Below, piece by piece: positions 8,798 through 16,094 of a DNA stretch of 31,627 bases (position 1 is its first letter; each line of letters opens with the position of its first letter). This DNA is from CAYRGQ01 sp964444885 (GTDB lineage: Bacteria; Bacteroidota; Bacteroidia; Sphingobacteriales; Sphingobacteriaceae), in NCBI GenBank assembly GCA_964444885.1, contig CAYUIZ010000022.1, positions 1 to 31,627 of the forward strand, in the 5' to 3' direction. Both the position numbers and the translations under genes were made by a program. The notes beneath the pieces are model-generated. The model was not told where the DNA came from, ran no database searches, and was given only the letters and a program-made list of their open reading frames with translations.

Positions 8798-9201
8798 CCG
8801 AAGAAACGGTGCAATATAACGGGAGCCAAACGGCGGAAGACCAAGCCATTTGCGACACCCTGGCCAGTGCCATCGCCGAAGGTCTTCCTGACGCGACGAA
8901 TAAAATCTGGCACGGCCACCCGGTTTGGTTTCTCGATGGCAACCCGATCGTAGGTTACAGCAAGGAAAAACGCGGCATCCGGCTAATGTTCTGGAGCGGC
9001 GCGGATTTCGGCGAAGACGGCTTGGCCATCCGGGGTATCAAGTTTAAAGACGCTTCGGTATTTTACCAAGTCTCTTCAGAAGTCGACCTGCCCGCATTAG
9101 CCCGTTGGCTTCGAAAGGCCCGCGATATCCAATGGGATTACAAAAACCTTGTCAAGCGCAAGGGTCGCCTAGAACGGCTGAAATATCCGATTTTCAACTA
9201 A
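8782..9201 (+). CDS. DUF1801 family protein
   Basis: A 139-residue cytoplasmic protein of the DUF1801 (YdhG-like) family. The core IWHGHPVWFLDGNPIVGYS, the strand GIRLMFWSGADF and the C-terminal helix ARDIQWDYKNLVKRKGRLER are characteristic. The molecular function of the family is not established. The start ATG overlaps the end of the SRPBCC remnant and the stop is 20 bases before the SRPBCC-DinB gene, so they probably share one transcript. Clusters of SRPBCC, DUF1801 and DinB small proteins recur in Bacteroidota, as I recall. Confidence 0.85.
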   Translation: MHNTIAEETVQYNGSQTAEDQAICDTLASAIAEGLPDATNKIWHGHPVWFLDGNPIVGYSKEKRGIRLMFWSGADFGEDGLAIRGIKFKDASVFYQVSSEVDLPALARWLRKARDIQWDYKNLVKRKGRLERLKYPIFN

Positions 9202-9221
9202 CTAAACGAAAAAAAACAACC

Positions 9222-10280
9222 ATGAAGACCTTTAAAAAAATCCTGATTGTCCTTTTAGCCATCATCGCCATACCGCTGATCATCGCGCTATTTGTAAAGA
9301 AGGAGTTCACCAGCGAACGGGAAATCATCATTGACCGCCCTGTGTCCCAGGTGTACGACTACGTGAAATACGTCCAAAACCAAGACAATTTCGGAAAATG
9401 GCAATTGTCGGATCCCGAAGCAAAACTCGTGTCGGAAGGCACCGACGGAACAGTCGGCTTTACGTACCGCTGGGACGGCGACAAGGTGGGCAAGGGTTCG
9501 CAGACCATTACGGGCTTAGTCGAGGACGAGAAAGTCGAAACCGAGCTGGATTTCGGTTTCGGCGAGCCCGCACGTTCGTATATATTGACGGAAGCTACTG
9601 GTCCGAGCCAGACCAAGGTCACGTGGGGTATAGCTGGTCGGTCGCCGTATCCGCTCAACCTGATGGGGCTCTTTTTTGATATCGGCGATGATTTCGCGGA
9701 AGGTCTTCAGAACCTAAAAACGCTTTTGGAAAACGAAGAAATAGCCGATGAACGCTCGTTTATCCGCAATTATTACGCAGAAACCTTAGCCGCACTCCGC
9801 AGGAACGTTTCGTCCCTCACCACCGAGCAACTGCATTTCAAGCCGACAGCGACGGCTTGGTCCATCAGCCAATGCCTGGAACACATCGTTCTCACCGAAA
9901 ATATGATCTTTGGTATGGTGAAGGAAAATATGGCCCAGCCAGCTAATCCGCAACGGCGCACGGAAATTCAGTTCTCCGACGAACAAATCCTGTCGATGGT
10001 GGTCGACCGCAGCGAGAAGTACCCAGCGCCGCAAGCGCTGTTGGCCACCGGAAAATACGGTAATGCTGAAGAGGCTTTGCAGGACTTGGCGACTCAACGG
10101 ACCGAAATCATTGCATACATCGACAGTACGCCAACGGACGAACTTCGCAACCACGTGTCTGACTCGCCTTCGGGTGCTTCCGATGCCTACCAATCCCTGT
10201 TATTTCTAGCCGGGCACACGGCACGCCATACCCTGCAAATAGAGGAGATTAAAGCGGATGCCAATTTCCCGAAGCCCTGA
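9222..10280 (+). CDS. SRPBCC-DinB two-domain fusion protein
   Basis: 352 residues. Residues 1-22 form a hydrophobic N-terminal helix (MKTFKKILIVLLAIIAIPL), likely a membrane anchor. Residues about 25-172 are an SRPBCC (polyketide cyclase/START-like) domain beginning EFTSEREIIIDRPVSQVYDYV. Residues about 178-352 are a DinB four-helix domain: RNYYAETLAAL, the metal-site-like WSISQCLEHIVLTE, and the C-terminal helix LLFLAGHTARHTLQIEEIK with its His residues. In relatives I know these are two separate proteins of about 175 residues each; here no stop or start separates them. I chose the ATG at 9222 because the upstream frame overlaps DUF1801 and lacks a signal. The ligand and reaction are unknown. 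Confidence 0.85.
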   Translation: MKTFKKILIVLLAIIAIPLIIALFVKKEFTSEREIIIDRPVSQVYDYVKYVQNQDNFGKWQLSDPEAKLVSEGTDGTVGFTYRWDGDKVGKGSQTITGLVEDEKVETELDFGFGEPARSYILTEATGPSQTKVTWGIAGRSPYPLNLMGLFFDIGDDFAEGLQNLKTLLENEEIADERSFIRNYYAETLAALRRNVSSLTTEQLHFKPTATAWSISQCLEHIVLTENMIFGMVKENMAQPANPQRRTEIQFSDEQILSMVVDRSEKYPAPQALLATGKYGNAEEALQDLATQRTEIIAYIDSTPTDELRNHVSDSPSGASDAYQSLLFLAGHTARHTLQIEEIKADANFPKP

Positions 10281-10350
10281 AAACGATGCCTTGCAGTGAC
10301 AGGACAAATTCCGACAAGGTAGAAGTAGCACGAAAAGTCATAAACAGGCA

Positions 10351-10418
10351 TAAAAAAAGCCTCCAAACGGGGAGAATGGAGGCCTTCAATAAACCAATTA
10401 TAAACCTAAATTATGATG
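10351..10418 (-). ncRNA. Candidate small RNA of about 65-70 nt
   Basis: A short minus-strand unit is bounded by a complete promoter (TTG at 10452-10450, 20-base spacer, TATATTTG at 10429-10422) and an intrinsic terminator (stem 10383-10359, seven T). No convincing ORF fits. The 5' part is A/U-rich with a repeated GGTTTAT; the terminator stem contains CCUCC. It lies between the GHL10 gene (same strand, upstream) and the DinB fusion gene. It may be an independent trans-acting RNA, or a processed 3' fragment if the promoter is not used. I do not recognise it as a named RNA family. Confidence 0.5.
10352..10383 (-). terminator. Intrinsic terminator on the minus strand
   Basis: GCCTCCA (10359-10365) pairs with TGGAGGC (10377-10383). 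Read on the minus strand the 7-bp stem is followed directly by seven T residues (10358-10352). It ends the proposed small RNA. It could also end the GHL10 gene, whose stop is 136 bases upstream, but that distance is long. Confidence 0.75.
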
Positions 10419-10421
10419 CAA

Positions 10422-10452
10422 CAAATATAGTGTACTTAATACACTCTGTCAA
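10422..10452 (-). promoter_or_regulatory. Promoter of the candidate small RNA, with embedded palindrome
   Basis: The minus strand carries TTGACA (from 10452) and TATATTTG (10429-10422) with 20 bases between TTG and the -7 box. AGTGTA (10429-10434) and TACACT (10440-10445) form a perfect inverted repeat around a five-base centre within the spacer, a suitable place for a repressor. Confidence 0.6.
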
Positions 10453-10465
10453 GTCTTTTTGTGCG

Positions 10466-10499
10466 TGTCGTGTAAGAAGTTACAGCATAGTACACGACA
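10466..10499. repeat. Perfect 9-bp inverted repeat after the GHL10 gene
   Basis: TGTCGTGTA (10466-10474) is the exact reverse complement of TACACGACA (10491-10499), with a 16-base spacer. TGTAA/TTACA (10471-10484) is a second, nested repeat. It lies 20 bases beyond the GHL10 stop and just upstream of the small RNA promoter. No T-tract follows on either strand. Confidence 0.6.
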
Positions 10500-10518
10500 G
10501 TATCTGAAGCGGCCGTAC

Positions 10519-12051
10519 TTAAAACGTGACTTTCCGAGCAATTTGGTCGCTCTCATTTCCAGCCCGATCAACTGCAGTGACCACCACGGCATCCAGTTTG
10601 GTTTCCCCATCCGGCCCGACGGCCGGCAAAGCGGCTTCGCGCGTATTTCTCGGGAGAATCTGGTAATCCCAGACCTCCCCATAGCGCGTATACAAAACCC
10701 ATTGTGCAACCTGATCCGGGTCTGGGTGCGTCCAGCGGACCGTCGCGTTCCAGTTGAGGTTAGTAACCGTCGTCCGTGGTGCCTGGGGCGGGGTGCTGTT
10801 CAGCCAGGGGCTGGATGGTATGAGGGCTTGCCGTTTGTATGGCCCTTCCAGCAGGCCCTCGGCGAGCATGGGATGCCGTGTCAGCGATGATATGCTCCAG
10901 TGCACGGCGCCTTTACTGTCAGGCATCATGCCGCGGGTGATCATAATTTGATTGGTCACTTCTTTGAGGTTGGCTTCATCGCCGCCGCGCCCCACATTCA
11001 TGCCTGGCCACAAGTGCCGGCCCTGCGCATTTTCCTGTTGCCACCAGCCCAGCAAGACCGGAAAGCTCTGTGGAATCTGGGCGATTGGCCAGTACAACTG
11101 GGGCGTAAAATAGTCAATCCACCCGTTGTTTAACCACAGCTTCGCGTCGGCGTAGAGCTTGTCGTATTGATCCAAGCCGGCAATACTTTCCGGATAACCC
11201 GGACGCCAGATACCAAACGGGCTAAGCCCGAATTTCACATGCCTTTTTTCGGCTTTAATCTCGTTGTAGATCCGTTCGATGAACCGGTTGACATGTTCCC
11301 GGCGCCAGTCGCCCCGGCTAAGCATACCGCCACTTTCGCGGTACGCAGTCCAGGACGTGTCATCCGGAAAATCGGCGCCGTCATTGTAGGATTCATAGGG
11401 ATAGAAATAGTCATCGAAATGTACGCCATCGATATCGTACCGCCGAACGATATCCATCACCACGGCCGCGGAATGGTCTTGCGTGCTTTGCATGGCGGGA
11501 TCAAACCACCAATATCCTTCCGCGAGATGAACGACGGATTCGGGCATTTTATGCACGATGGAGGCATCCTCAACCTCCCCTGCCGACACATGGTGGGCAC
11601 GGTACGGATTAAGCCATACATGAAGCTCCAACCCGCGCTTATGTGCTTCCTCCGTCCAGAAAGCCAGTGGGTCATAGTACGGATCGGGGGCGTTGCCTTG
11701 TGCTCCGGTCAGGTAATACGACCAAGGCTCCAGCTCGCTTGCATAGAGCGCGTCGGCTTGAGGGCGCACTTGGAAAATGACGGCGTTGAAATGGTGGTCC
11801 TTTAAAAAATCCAACAAAGCCAGTGCTTCTTGCTTTTGCGTAGCCGTAGGCAATCCCGGCTTGCTCGGCCAATTGATATTGGCGACCGTAGCGACCCATG
11901 CGGCCCGAAATTCACGCATCGGCGCTGGCGGCGGCGCTCCCTGAGGACGCTCTTCCGCGGGCGGCCGGTTAATCGTGCATGATACGATCAGCAAAGTCCC
12001 CAACGCAAGTGCATACAGCAAAGGGAATACGCGTGTCTTTCTAGCATTCAT
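10519..12051 (-). CDS. GHL10 (DUF187) family glycoside hydrolase-like lipoprotein
   Basis: 510 residues. The signal MNARKTRVFPLLYALALGTLLIVSC has a good lipobox (LIVSC, Cys25), so it is a lipoprotein. Residues about 45-400 form the GHL10 TIM barrel (YngK-like): EFRAAWVATVANINWPS, the strand AVIFQVRPQADALY, LHVWLNPYRAH, and the acidic catalytic-region strand DGVHFDDYFYPY. Residues about 415-510 resemble a fibronectin type III domain (PQAPRTTVTNLNWNATVRW). The family is linked to cleavage of cell-wall or other polysaccharides, but the substrate here is unknown. I chose the ATG at 12051 because it gives the signal peptide; the upstream extension does not. It is probably transcribed separately from rhlE. 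Confidence 0.9.
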   Translation of the reverse strand: MNARKTRVFPLLYALALGTLLIVSCTINRPPAEERPQGAPPPAPMREFRAAWVATVANINWPSKPGLPTATQKQEALALLDFLKDHHFNAVIFQVRPQADALYASELEPWSYYLTGAQGNAPDPYYDPLAFWTEEAHKRGLELHVWLNPYRAHHVSAGEVEDASIVHKMPESVVHLAEGYWWFDPAMQSTQDHSAAVVMDIVRRYDIDGVHFDDYFYPYESYNDGADFPDDTSWTAYRESGGMLSRGDWRREHVNRFIERIYNEIKAEKRHVKFGLSPFGIWRPGYPESIAGLDQYDKLYADAKLWLNNGWIDYFTPQLYWPIAQIPQSFPVLLGWWQQENAQGRHLWPGMNVGRGGDEANLKEVTNQIMITRGMMPDSKGAVHWSISSLTRHPMLAEGLLEGPYKRQALIPSSPWLNSTPPQAPRTTVTNLNWNATVRWTHPDPDQVAQWVLYTRYGEVWDYQILPRNTREAALPAVGPDGETKLDAVVVTAVDRAGNESDQIARKVTF

Positions 12052-12231
12052 GGTTTCAAAATTTTGGCGGGTTACAAACGAATTGGATAAATGGATAACA
12101 AGAATACGCAAAAAAAAGAAAACATTGCACCCAATTAGCACGAAGCCTCTCTGCAGTATTTCAAAAAAAAATCCCCAACAATGCAGATGGAGACCTTTAT
12201 AAATGACGATGGCTTAAAACAATGAGGGTGT

Positions 12232-12239
12232 CAAAAGTA
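12232..12239 (-). promoter_or_regulatory. Candidate -7 element upstream of the GHL10 gene
   Basis: Minus-strand TACTTTTG matches TAnnTTTG. No TTTG lies at the right distance upstream, where the REP-like element begins. It would give a leader of about 177 bases, so it is only a candidate. Confidence 0.3.
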
Positions 12240-12242
12240 TCC

Positions 12243-12347
12243 CGTTATGCTGAATTCAGTCCAGCATCTCATCACAAAAACACGCTAATAGCATCTTACC
12301 AGACCCTGAGCCACGTACCTGTCGGCAGTGAGGCGTTCAGGATGACG
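12243..12347. repeat. REP-like palindromic element
   Basis: The ends CGTTATGCTGAA (12243-12254) and TTCAGGATGACG (12336-12347) are inverted repeats matching at 10 of 12 positions. Inside, ATGCTG (12247-12252) pairs with CAGCAT (12262-12267), and CCCTGA (12304-12309) faces TTCAGG at the other end. The phrases GCTGAA...CAGCATCTCAT and CTGA...TTCAGGATGACG resemble intergenic repeats common in Sphingobacteriaceae genomes, from memory. This copy looks degenerate. No transposase is nearby. It fills most of the rhlE-GHL10 spacer. Confidence 0.5.
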
Positions 12348-12418
12348 ATTTCTTCATTGGGGAGAACCTCCTTGGTTGAAACTGTCGTTGGTGTGTTGCA
12401 ACCTCCATGTTTGTCCAC

Positions 12419-13699
12419 CTACGGCTTTTGCTGAGGCGACCGCGCGGCTGCATCGCCTTGCTTTGGTTTGCGCCTTTTCGGAAAGCGCTTTTTTGGCCGC
12501 TGCTTCTGACTATCGCCTTCCCGTGTCGGGTGCCTGGGTTTGCTGTCCTTCTGACCAAATACTGGCGACGGACCAAACCCTTCGGGCAAAGCTACTTCCT
12601 CCACCTTTCGCTCCATCAGTTCCTCGATCGACTGGAAACGCTTATAGTCCCGGTTGTTGACAAACGTGATGGCGGTCCCCGTTTTCTCCGCACGGGCCGT
12701 GCGTCCAATCCGGTGAATATAGTCTTCCGGGTCAGGTGGCACGTCGTAATTGATGATGAGGTCGATACCCACCACGTCGATCCCCCGGGAGAGCACGTCA
12801 GTACCGATAAGGATGGGGATTTGCTTGTTTTTAAAACGCAACAGAATGTCGGTGCGCTCGTCCTGCGTTAGGTCCGAATGAAATGGCCGAACGGGTATTT
12901 GATCACGCTTAAGCGAACGGGCTAAGTCTTTCACCTTATCCTTTGTCGAGGAAAACACAATCACGCTTTTGTAATCCCCGCTTTGGAGAATCTGTTTCAG
13001 CAATGGTGATTTCTGATCATCAAAGGCCCGGTATTGAATCTGGCGGATGCCTTCAGCGGGTTTGGAGATAGCGATATTGACTTGCTTGGGGTTAACAAGC
13101 AAGGCTTTGGCAAAGGCGCGTATTTTGGGCGGCATGGTCGCCGAAAACAACATGGTCTGCCGCTCGGCGGGCAATTCGCGCACAATCCGGTTGATATCAT
13201 CCTTGAATCCCATGTCCAGCATGCGATCGGCCTCATCCAGGACGAGGAATTTGATCTCGCCAAAGCGCACAACCCCCGAACTGAGGTGGGCGATCAGTCG
13301 ACCGGGGGTGGCAATCACGATATCGACGCCCTCGCGCAGGGCGCGGCGTTGCTGTTCGTAGCCAATCCCGTCGCCACCGCCGTAGATTGCAATGGAGCTG
13401 ACGCCCGTAAAATACGCCAAGCCTTCGACCTGCTGGTCGATCTGTACGGCCAATTCGCGGGTAGGCGCCAATATCAGCGCGCTGATAGCCGGGCGCTGTT
13501 CCATCTTGCACAACGCATCAATCACCGGCAACAGATAGGAAGCTGTTTTTCCGGTTCCGGTTTGCGCGCAAGCAATTAAATCCTGGTTTTCCTGCAAAAG
13601 CGGTATGGTTTCCACCTGAATGGCGGTCGGCGATTTATAGCCCATCGCGTCCAGCCCTTCGCTCAGGTTCTGGTGAAAATTGAAATCTTCAAATGTCAA
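12419..13699 (-). CDS. rhlE: DEAD-box ATP-dependent RNA helicase, RhlE type
   Basis: A 426-residue DEAD-box RNA helicase acting in RNA remodelling and ribosome assembly or RNA decay. The Q motif is GYKSPTAIQ (20-28), Walker A AQTGTGKT (45-52), Ib TPGR, DEAD (155-158), SAT in LFSATMPP, and HRIGRTARAEKTG is motif VI. The basic C-terminal tail (KKRFPKRRKPKQG) is typical of RhlE. The start must be a TTG at 13699: an in-frame TAG lies four codons upstream, and the first in-frame ATG (residue 19) would remove the conserved FEDFNFH before the Q motif. A -7 element (13736-13729) lies about 30 bases upstream. Confidence 0.95.
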   Translation of the reverse strand: MTFEDFNFHQNLSEGLDAMGYKSPTAIQVETIPLLQENQDLIACAQTGTGKTASYLLPVIDALCKMEQRPAISALILAPTRELAVQIDQQVEGLAYFTGVSSIAIYGGGDGIGYEQQRRALREGVDIVIATPGRLIAHLSSGVVRFGEIKFLVLDEADRMLDMGFKDDINRIVRELPAERQTMLFSATMPPKIRAFAKALLVNPKQVNIAISKPAEGIRQIQYRAFDDQKSPLLKQILQSGDYKSVIVFSSTKDKVKDLARSLKRDQIPVRPFHSDLTQDERTDILLRFKNKQIPILIGTDVLSRGIDVVGIDLIINYDVPPDPEDYIHRIGRTARAEKTGTAITFVNNRDYKRFQSIEELMERKVEEVALPEGFGPSPVFGQKDSKPRHPTREGDSQKQRPKKRFPKRRKPKQGDAAARSPQQKP

Positions 13700-13728
13700 A
13701 GCTTTTTTCTATTATTTTTCGTTACTTG

Positions 13729-13736
13729 CAAAAGTA
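13729..13736 (-). promoter_or_regulatory. -7 element of the rhlE promoter
   Basis: Minus-strand TACTTTTG, followed by CA, is a perfect TAnnTTTG. I see no good -33 TTTG. The predicted start near 13725 gives a 26-base leader before the TTG start codon. Confidence 0.5.
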
Positions 13737-13739
13737 CGA

Positions 13740-14034
13740 ATTCTTAAGGCAGCATCCGTCTTTTATTTCATTAAGGAAGACGGCTGTGTTTGGAAACCGG
13801 TTTTGTAGCTCCCCCTAGGACGGAGGACTGCAATACGGCAAACAATTTGGCGTTAATAAACGTATACCAAGAAGGATTAAGATAGCCGCTCGTTATGGGG
13901 CTCGCGTATATATAGCAAACCAGTATCATTGATTAAGTTAGCTCACCAGACAAGCCGTTTCCCGTTACGTACCCTGCCCTACGCGTCCACCATGCGCCAA
14001 CAGTGCCCGATAACGAATTACTTACCTATACGAA
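13740..14034. other. Intergenic stretch with no recognised feature
   Basis: This divergent spacer between rhlE and the DUF6695-like gene holds only a short palindrome, AAACCGGTTT (13794-13803). I found no TAnnTTTG on the plus strand, no tRNA and no ORF with family resemblance. The promoter of the downstream gene must be here but is not recognisable. Confidence 0.5.
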
Positions 14035-15099
14035 ATGGAACACGATAAAGACCTCGCGATCGTCATCGCTTGGCCTGAGATACCTACGCGTGGCGATGAA
14101 CGATGGATGAAATTCTTCAAACGCATTGGATTAGTGAAGAACCTGCATTTTAAGGTGGGGCATGCGGCCATCGTCCTTGTCAACCACGATACCGGCGCGT
14201 TGGCGTATTACGATTTCGGAAGGTACGTGACGCCTTTAGGCTATGGGCGCGCTCGTTCCGCCCAGTCCGATCCACGGCTGGAGCTGACGACCAAAGCGCG
14301 GATTGACGCACCACCCCAAATCAGTAACCTCCGAATGGTGCTTGACGAGATGCACGTCAAACGCGAAGCGACCCACGGCGCGGGCACGATGTACTTCTCC
14401 ATTGCCGACAGCATTTCGTTTGACCGCGCATCGGCCTTCGCCGAACGCTTGGTAAGCGGAGGCCCCATCAAGTACGGCGCCATTGCCAGCGATTGCAACA
14501 GCTGTTCGCGCTATGTAGCGCAAATACTGCTCGCTGGCCTTCCCGCCAGGCACGCTAGCCGGAGACAATTGCTATTTCCGGAATCAATGAAACCCAGCCC
14601 GATGAGCAATGTGGTGAACGCCCGTGCCGATCGGAAGGTTTACGCATTTGACGGACACGCACTCTCGGCGCGCAAGATGTCCCGTTTCAGGTCGTTTGCC
14701 TTCCAAGCCCAACTCATCGGCGAAAGTTTGTCGAACGCCAAAACCGTAGCCTTTCCGCCCGACCATATCGTCGGCCATGTATCGCAACCCCCAAGGGTTC
14801 CTTCCATACCTCAGGATGCGCAGTGGCTGGGCGGCATCGGCGAAGGTGCTTGGTACGCGGTAGAGGCGACGGGCGACAAGGGCAGGAACTGCCTCGTAAC
14901 GCGCTATGATGCGGCGGGCGCACGGCACTATACGGCACGATATGTGTCTGACATCGGATGGAATCCCGATGCATCGTACCATGTGACACACCATACGGAA
15001 TACCGATATGTGACATTGGTACAGGGCGGAAAGACCGTCAGGTTATCGTTGGTCACGGACCAGGCGACAGCCCAAAACAATCACGCATTTGCAATATAA
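14035..15099 (+). CDS. DUF6695-like protein, probable permuted papain/NlpC-P60-like fold
   Basis: A 354-residue soluble protein without a signal peptide. It resembles a Bacteroidota family I recall as DUF6695: an opening IAWPEIPTRGDERWMK, then VGHAAIVLVN (His43) with YYDFGRYVTPLGYGR, then a Cys-containing helix SDCNSCSRYVAQILLA (Cys154, Cys157). A His before a Cys helix with a NCxxF-like pattern is the order seen in circularly permuted NlpC/P60 and LRAT-like enzymes, which cleave or transfer amide or acyl groups. Assigning that fold here is inference. The C-terminal part (about 260-354) looks like a separate all-beta domain. Its stop is six bases before panD, so the two genes are cotranscribed. 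Confidence 0.7.
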   Translation: MEHDKDLAIVIAWPEIPTRGDERWMKFFKRIGLVKNLHFKVGHAAIVLVNHDTGALAYYDFGRYVTPLGYGRARSAQSDPRLELTTKARIDAPPQISNLRMVLDEMHVKREATHGAGTMYFSIADSISFDRASAFAERLVSGGPIKYGAIASDCNSCSRYVAQILLAGLPARHASRRQLLFPESMKPSPMSNVVNARADRKVYAFDGHALSARKMSRFRSFAFQAQLIGESLSNAKTVAFPPDHIVGHVSQPPRVPSIPQDAQWLGGIGEGAWYAVEATGDKGRNCLVTRYDAAGARHYTARYVSDIGWNPDASYHVTHHTEYRYVTLVQGGKTVRLSLVTDQATAQNNHAFAI

Positions 15100-15105
15100 A
15101 AATTC

Positions 15106-15474
15106 ATGGAAATAGAAATCTTAAAATCCAAAATCCACACGGTGAGAGTCACCGAAGCTAATGTAGCATACAATGGGTCTATTACGGTCGATGCAGATTT
15201 GCTCGACGCTGCCCTGATTAAAAAGTACCAACAAGTTTACATCAATAACACCGTCAACGGCAGCCGGATTATGACCTACGTGCTGCCCGGAACACGCGGA
15301 AGCGGCGAAGTGTGCATGAACGGGGGTGCCGCCCTGCACGCCAACGTGGGTGATGTTATCCATATCTTAGCGTTCTGCCGGATGACCGAAGAAGAGGCCG
15401 ACCAGTATCGCCCTACGCTTGTCTTCACCGTCGGAAATAACCAAATCGAACGGGTGGAGCAATACGATTACTAG
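15106..15474 (+). CDS. panD: Aspartate 1-decarboxylase
   Basis: A 122-residue pyruvoyl enzyme that decarboxylates L-aspartate to beta-alanine for pantothenate and coenzyme A. The self-cleavage site Gly24-Ser25 (AYNGSITVD) is present; Ser25 becomes the pyruvoyl group. Lys9, His11 and the RGSGEVCMNGGAA segment match the family, and the length is normal. Pantothenate genes panB and panC are not adjacent. It follows the DUF6695-like gene after six bases and runs towards a convergent gene whose stop is only seven bases away, leaving little room for a terminator. Confidence 0.95.
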   Translation: MEIEILKSKIHTVRVTEANVAYNGSITVDADLLDAALIKKYQQVYINNTVNGSRIMTYVLPGTRGSGEVCMNGGAALHANVGDVIHILAFCRMTEEEADQYRPTLVFTVGNNQIERVEQYDY

Positions 15475-15481
15475 CGAATCG

Positions 15482-16048
15482 TTAGTCTACCCAACCCCAA
15501 GGCGCTTCGGGTGTTGCCACAGGCTTGGTCAGGTCGAATACGACCGTGAAGAGCCGATCCGTACCGATGCGGCGCAGATTATAGGTAAATGAAGTGTCGT
15601 CCACCGTTATCCACCATACGTTGCCGGCTGCATAAGGAATAAGTGCGGCGGTTTCAGCATCGGCGGGAAACACTTGCAAGCTGTCAAACCCGGTATTGGT
15701 GCTTGTGCCACCGTATTGGGTGACTTCCTCCTCGGTACCATCGGCATGGCGGTGGTCATGTTTTAACTTGACCACGCCGTCCGGCCGGGTCAGTACCCAG
15801 GTGCGCGATCGATCATCGCCGACAAAAAACGGAATCCGGATGGTATCGTCATCGCAGGCGCGGACGTGTATCACGAGCCGCTGGCCGCCAAAATCGCCCG
15901 GTTCGATACCTGCAGCCAATTGTCCTTCGTAAGACTGGCCGCAGTGCTTTTTCAACTTCTCCCAGAAAACATCGGAGGGAGTACGCTCCTGTGCTACAGC
16001 TGGGCCGCACAAGCAGGCCAGCATGATGATGGTTATTAGTTTTCGCAT
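15482..16048 (-). CDS. Secreted protein of unknown function
   Basis: 188 residues. The signal peptide MRKLITIIMLACLCGPAVAQ is followed by a probable signal peptidase I cut after AVAQ. The mature part begins with a helix (PSDVFWEKLKKHCGQSYEG) and continues as strands with IPFFVGDDRSRTWVLTRPDG, KLKHDHRHADGTEE and YNLRRIGTDRLFTVVFDLTKP. The phrases look conserved among hypothetical secreted proteins of Bacteroidota, as I recall, but no function is known. The HDHRH run could bind metal (speculative). It follows the DUF4185 gene by 46 bases on the same strand, likely one operon. I chose the ATG at 16048 because it begins the signal peptide. Confidence 0.8.
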   Translation of the reverse strand: MRKLITIIMLACLCGPAVAQERTPSDVFWEKLKKHCGQSYEGQLAAGIEPGDFGGQRLVIHVRACDDDTIRIPFFVGDDRSRTWVLTRPDGVVKLKHDHRHADGTEEEVTQYGGTSTNTGFDSLQVFPADAETAALIPYAAGNVWWITVDDTSFTYNLRRIGTDRLFTVVFDLTKPVATPEAPWGWVD

Positions 16049-16094
16049 GGCTAAACTTACGTAAAAATTGCGAATTGCCAAGTCCCCGCCGGCG

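Noticed and set aside
10286..10507. Plus-strand 73-codon ORF after the DinB fusion gene
   Set aside because: No family resemblance, and it runs through the antisense of the small RNA promoter and terminator; better explained as chance.
12407..12871. Plus-strand 154-codon ORF opposite rhlE
   Set aside because: Antisense shadow of the RhlE C-terminal half.
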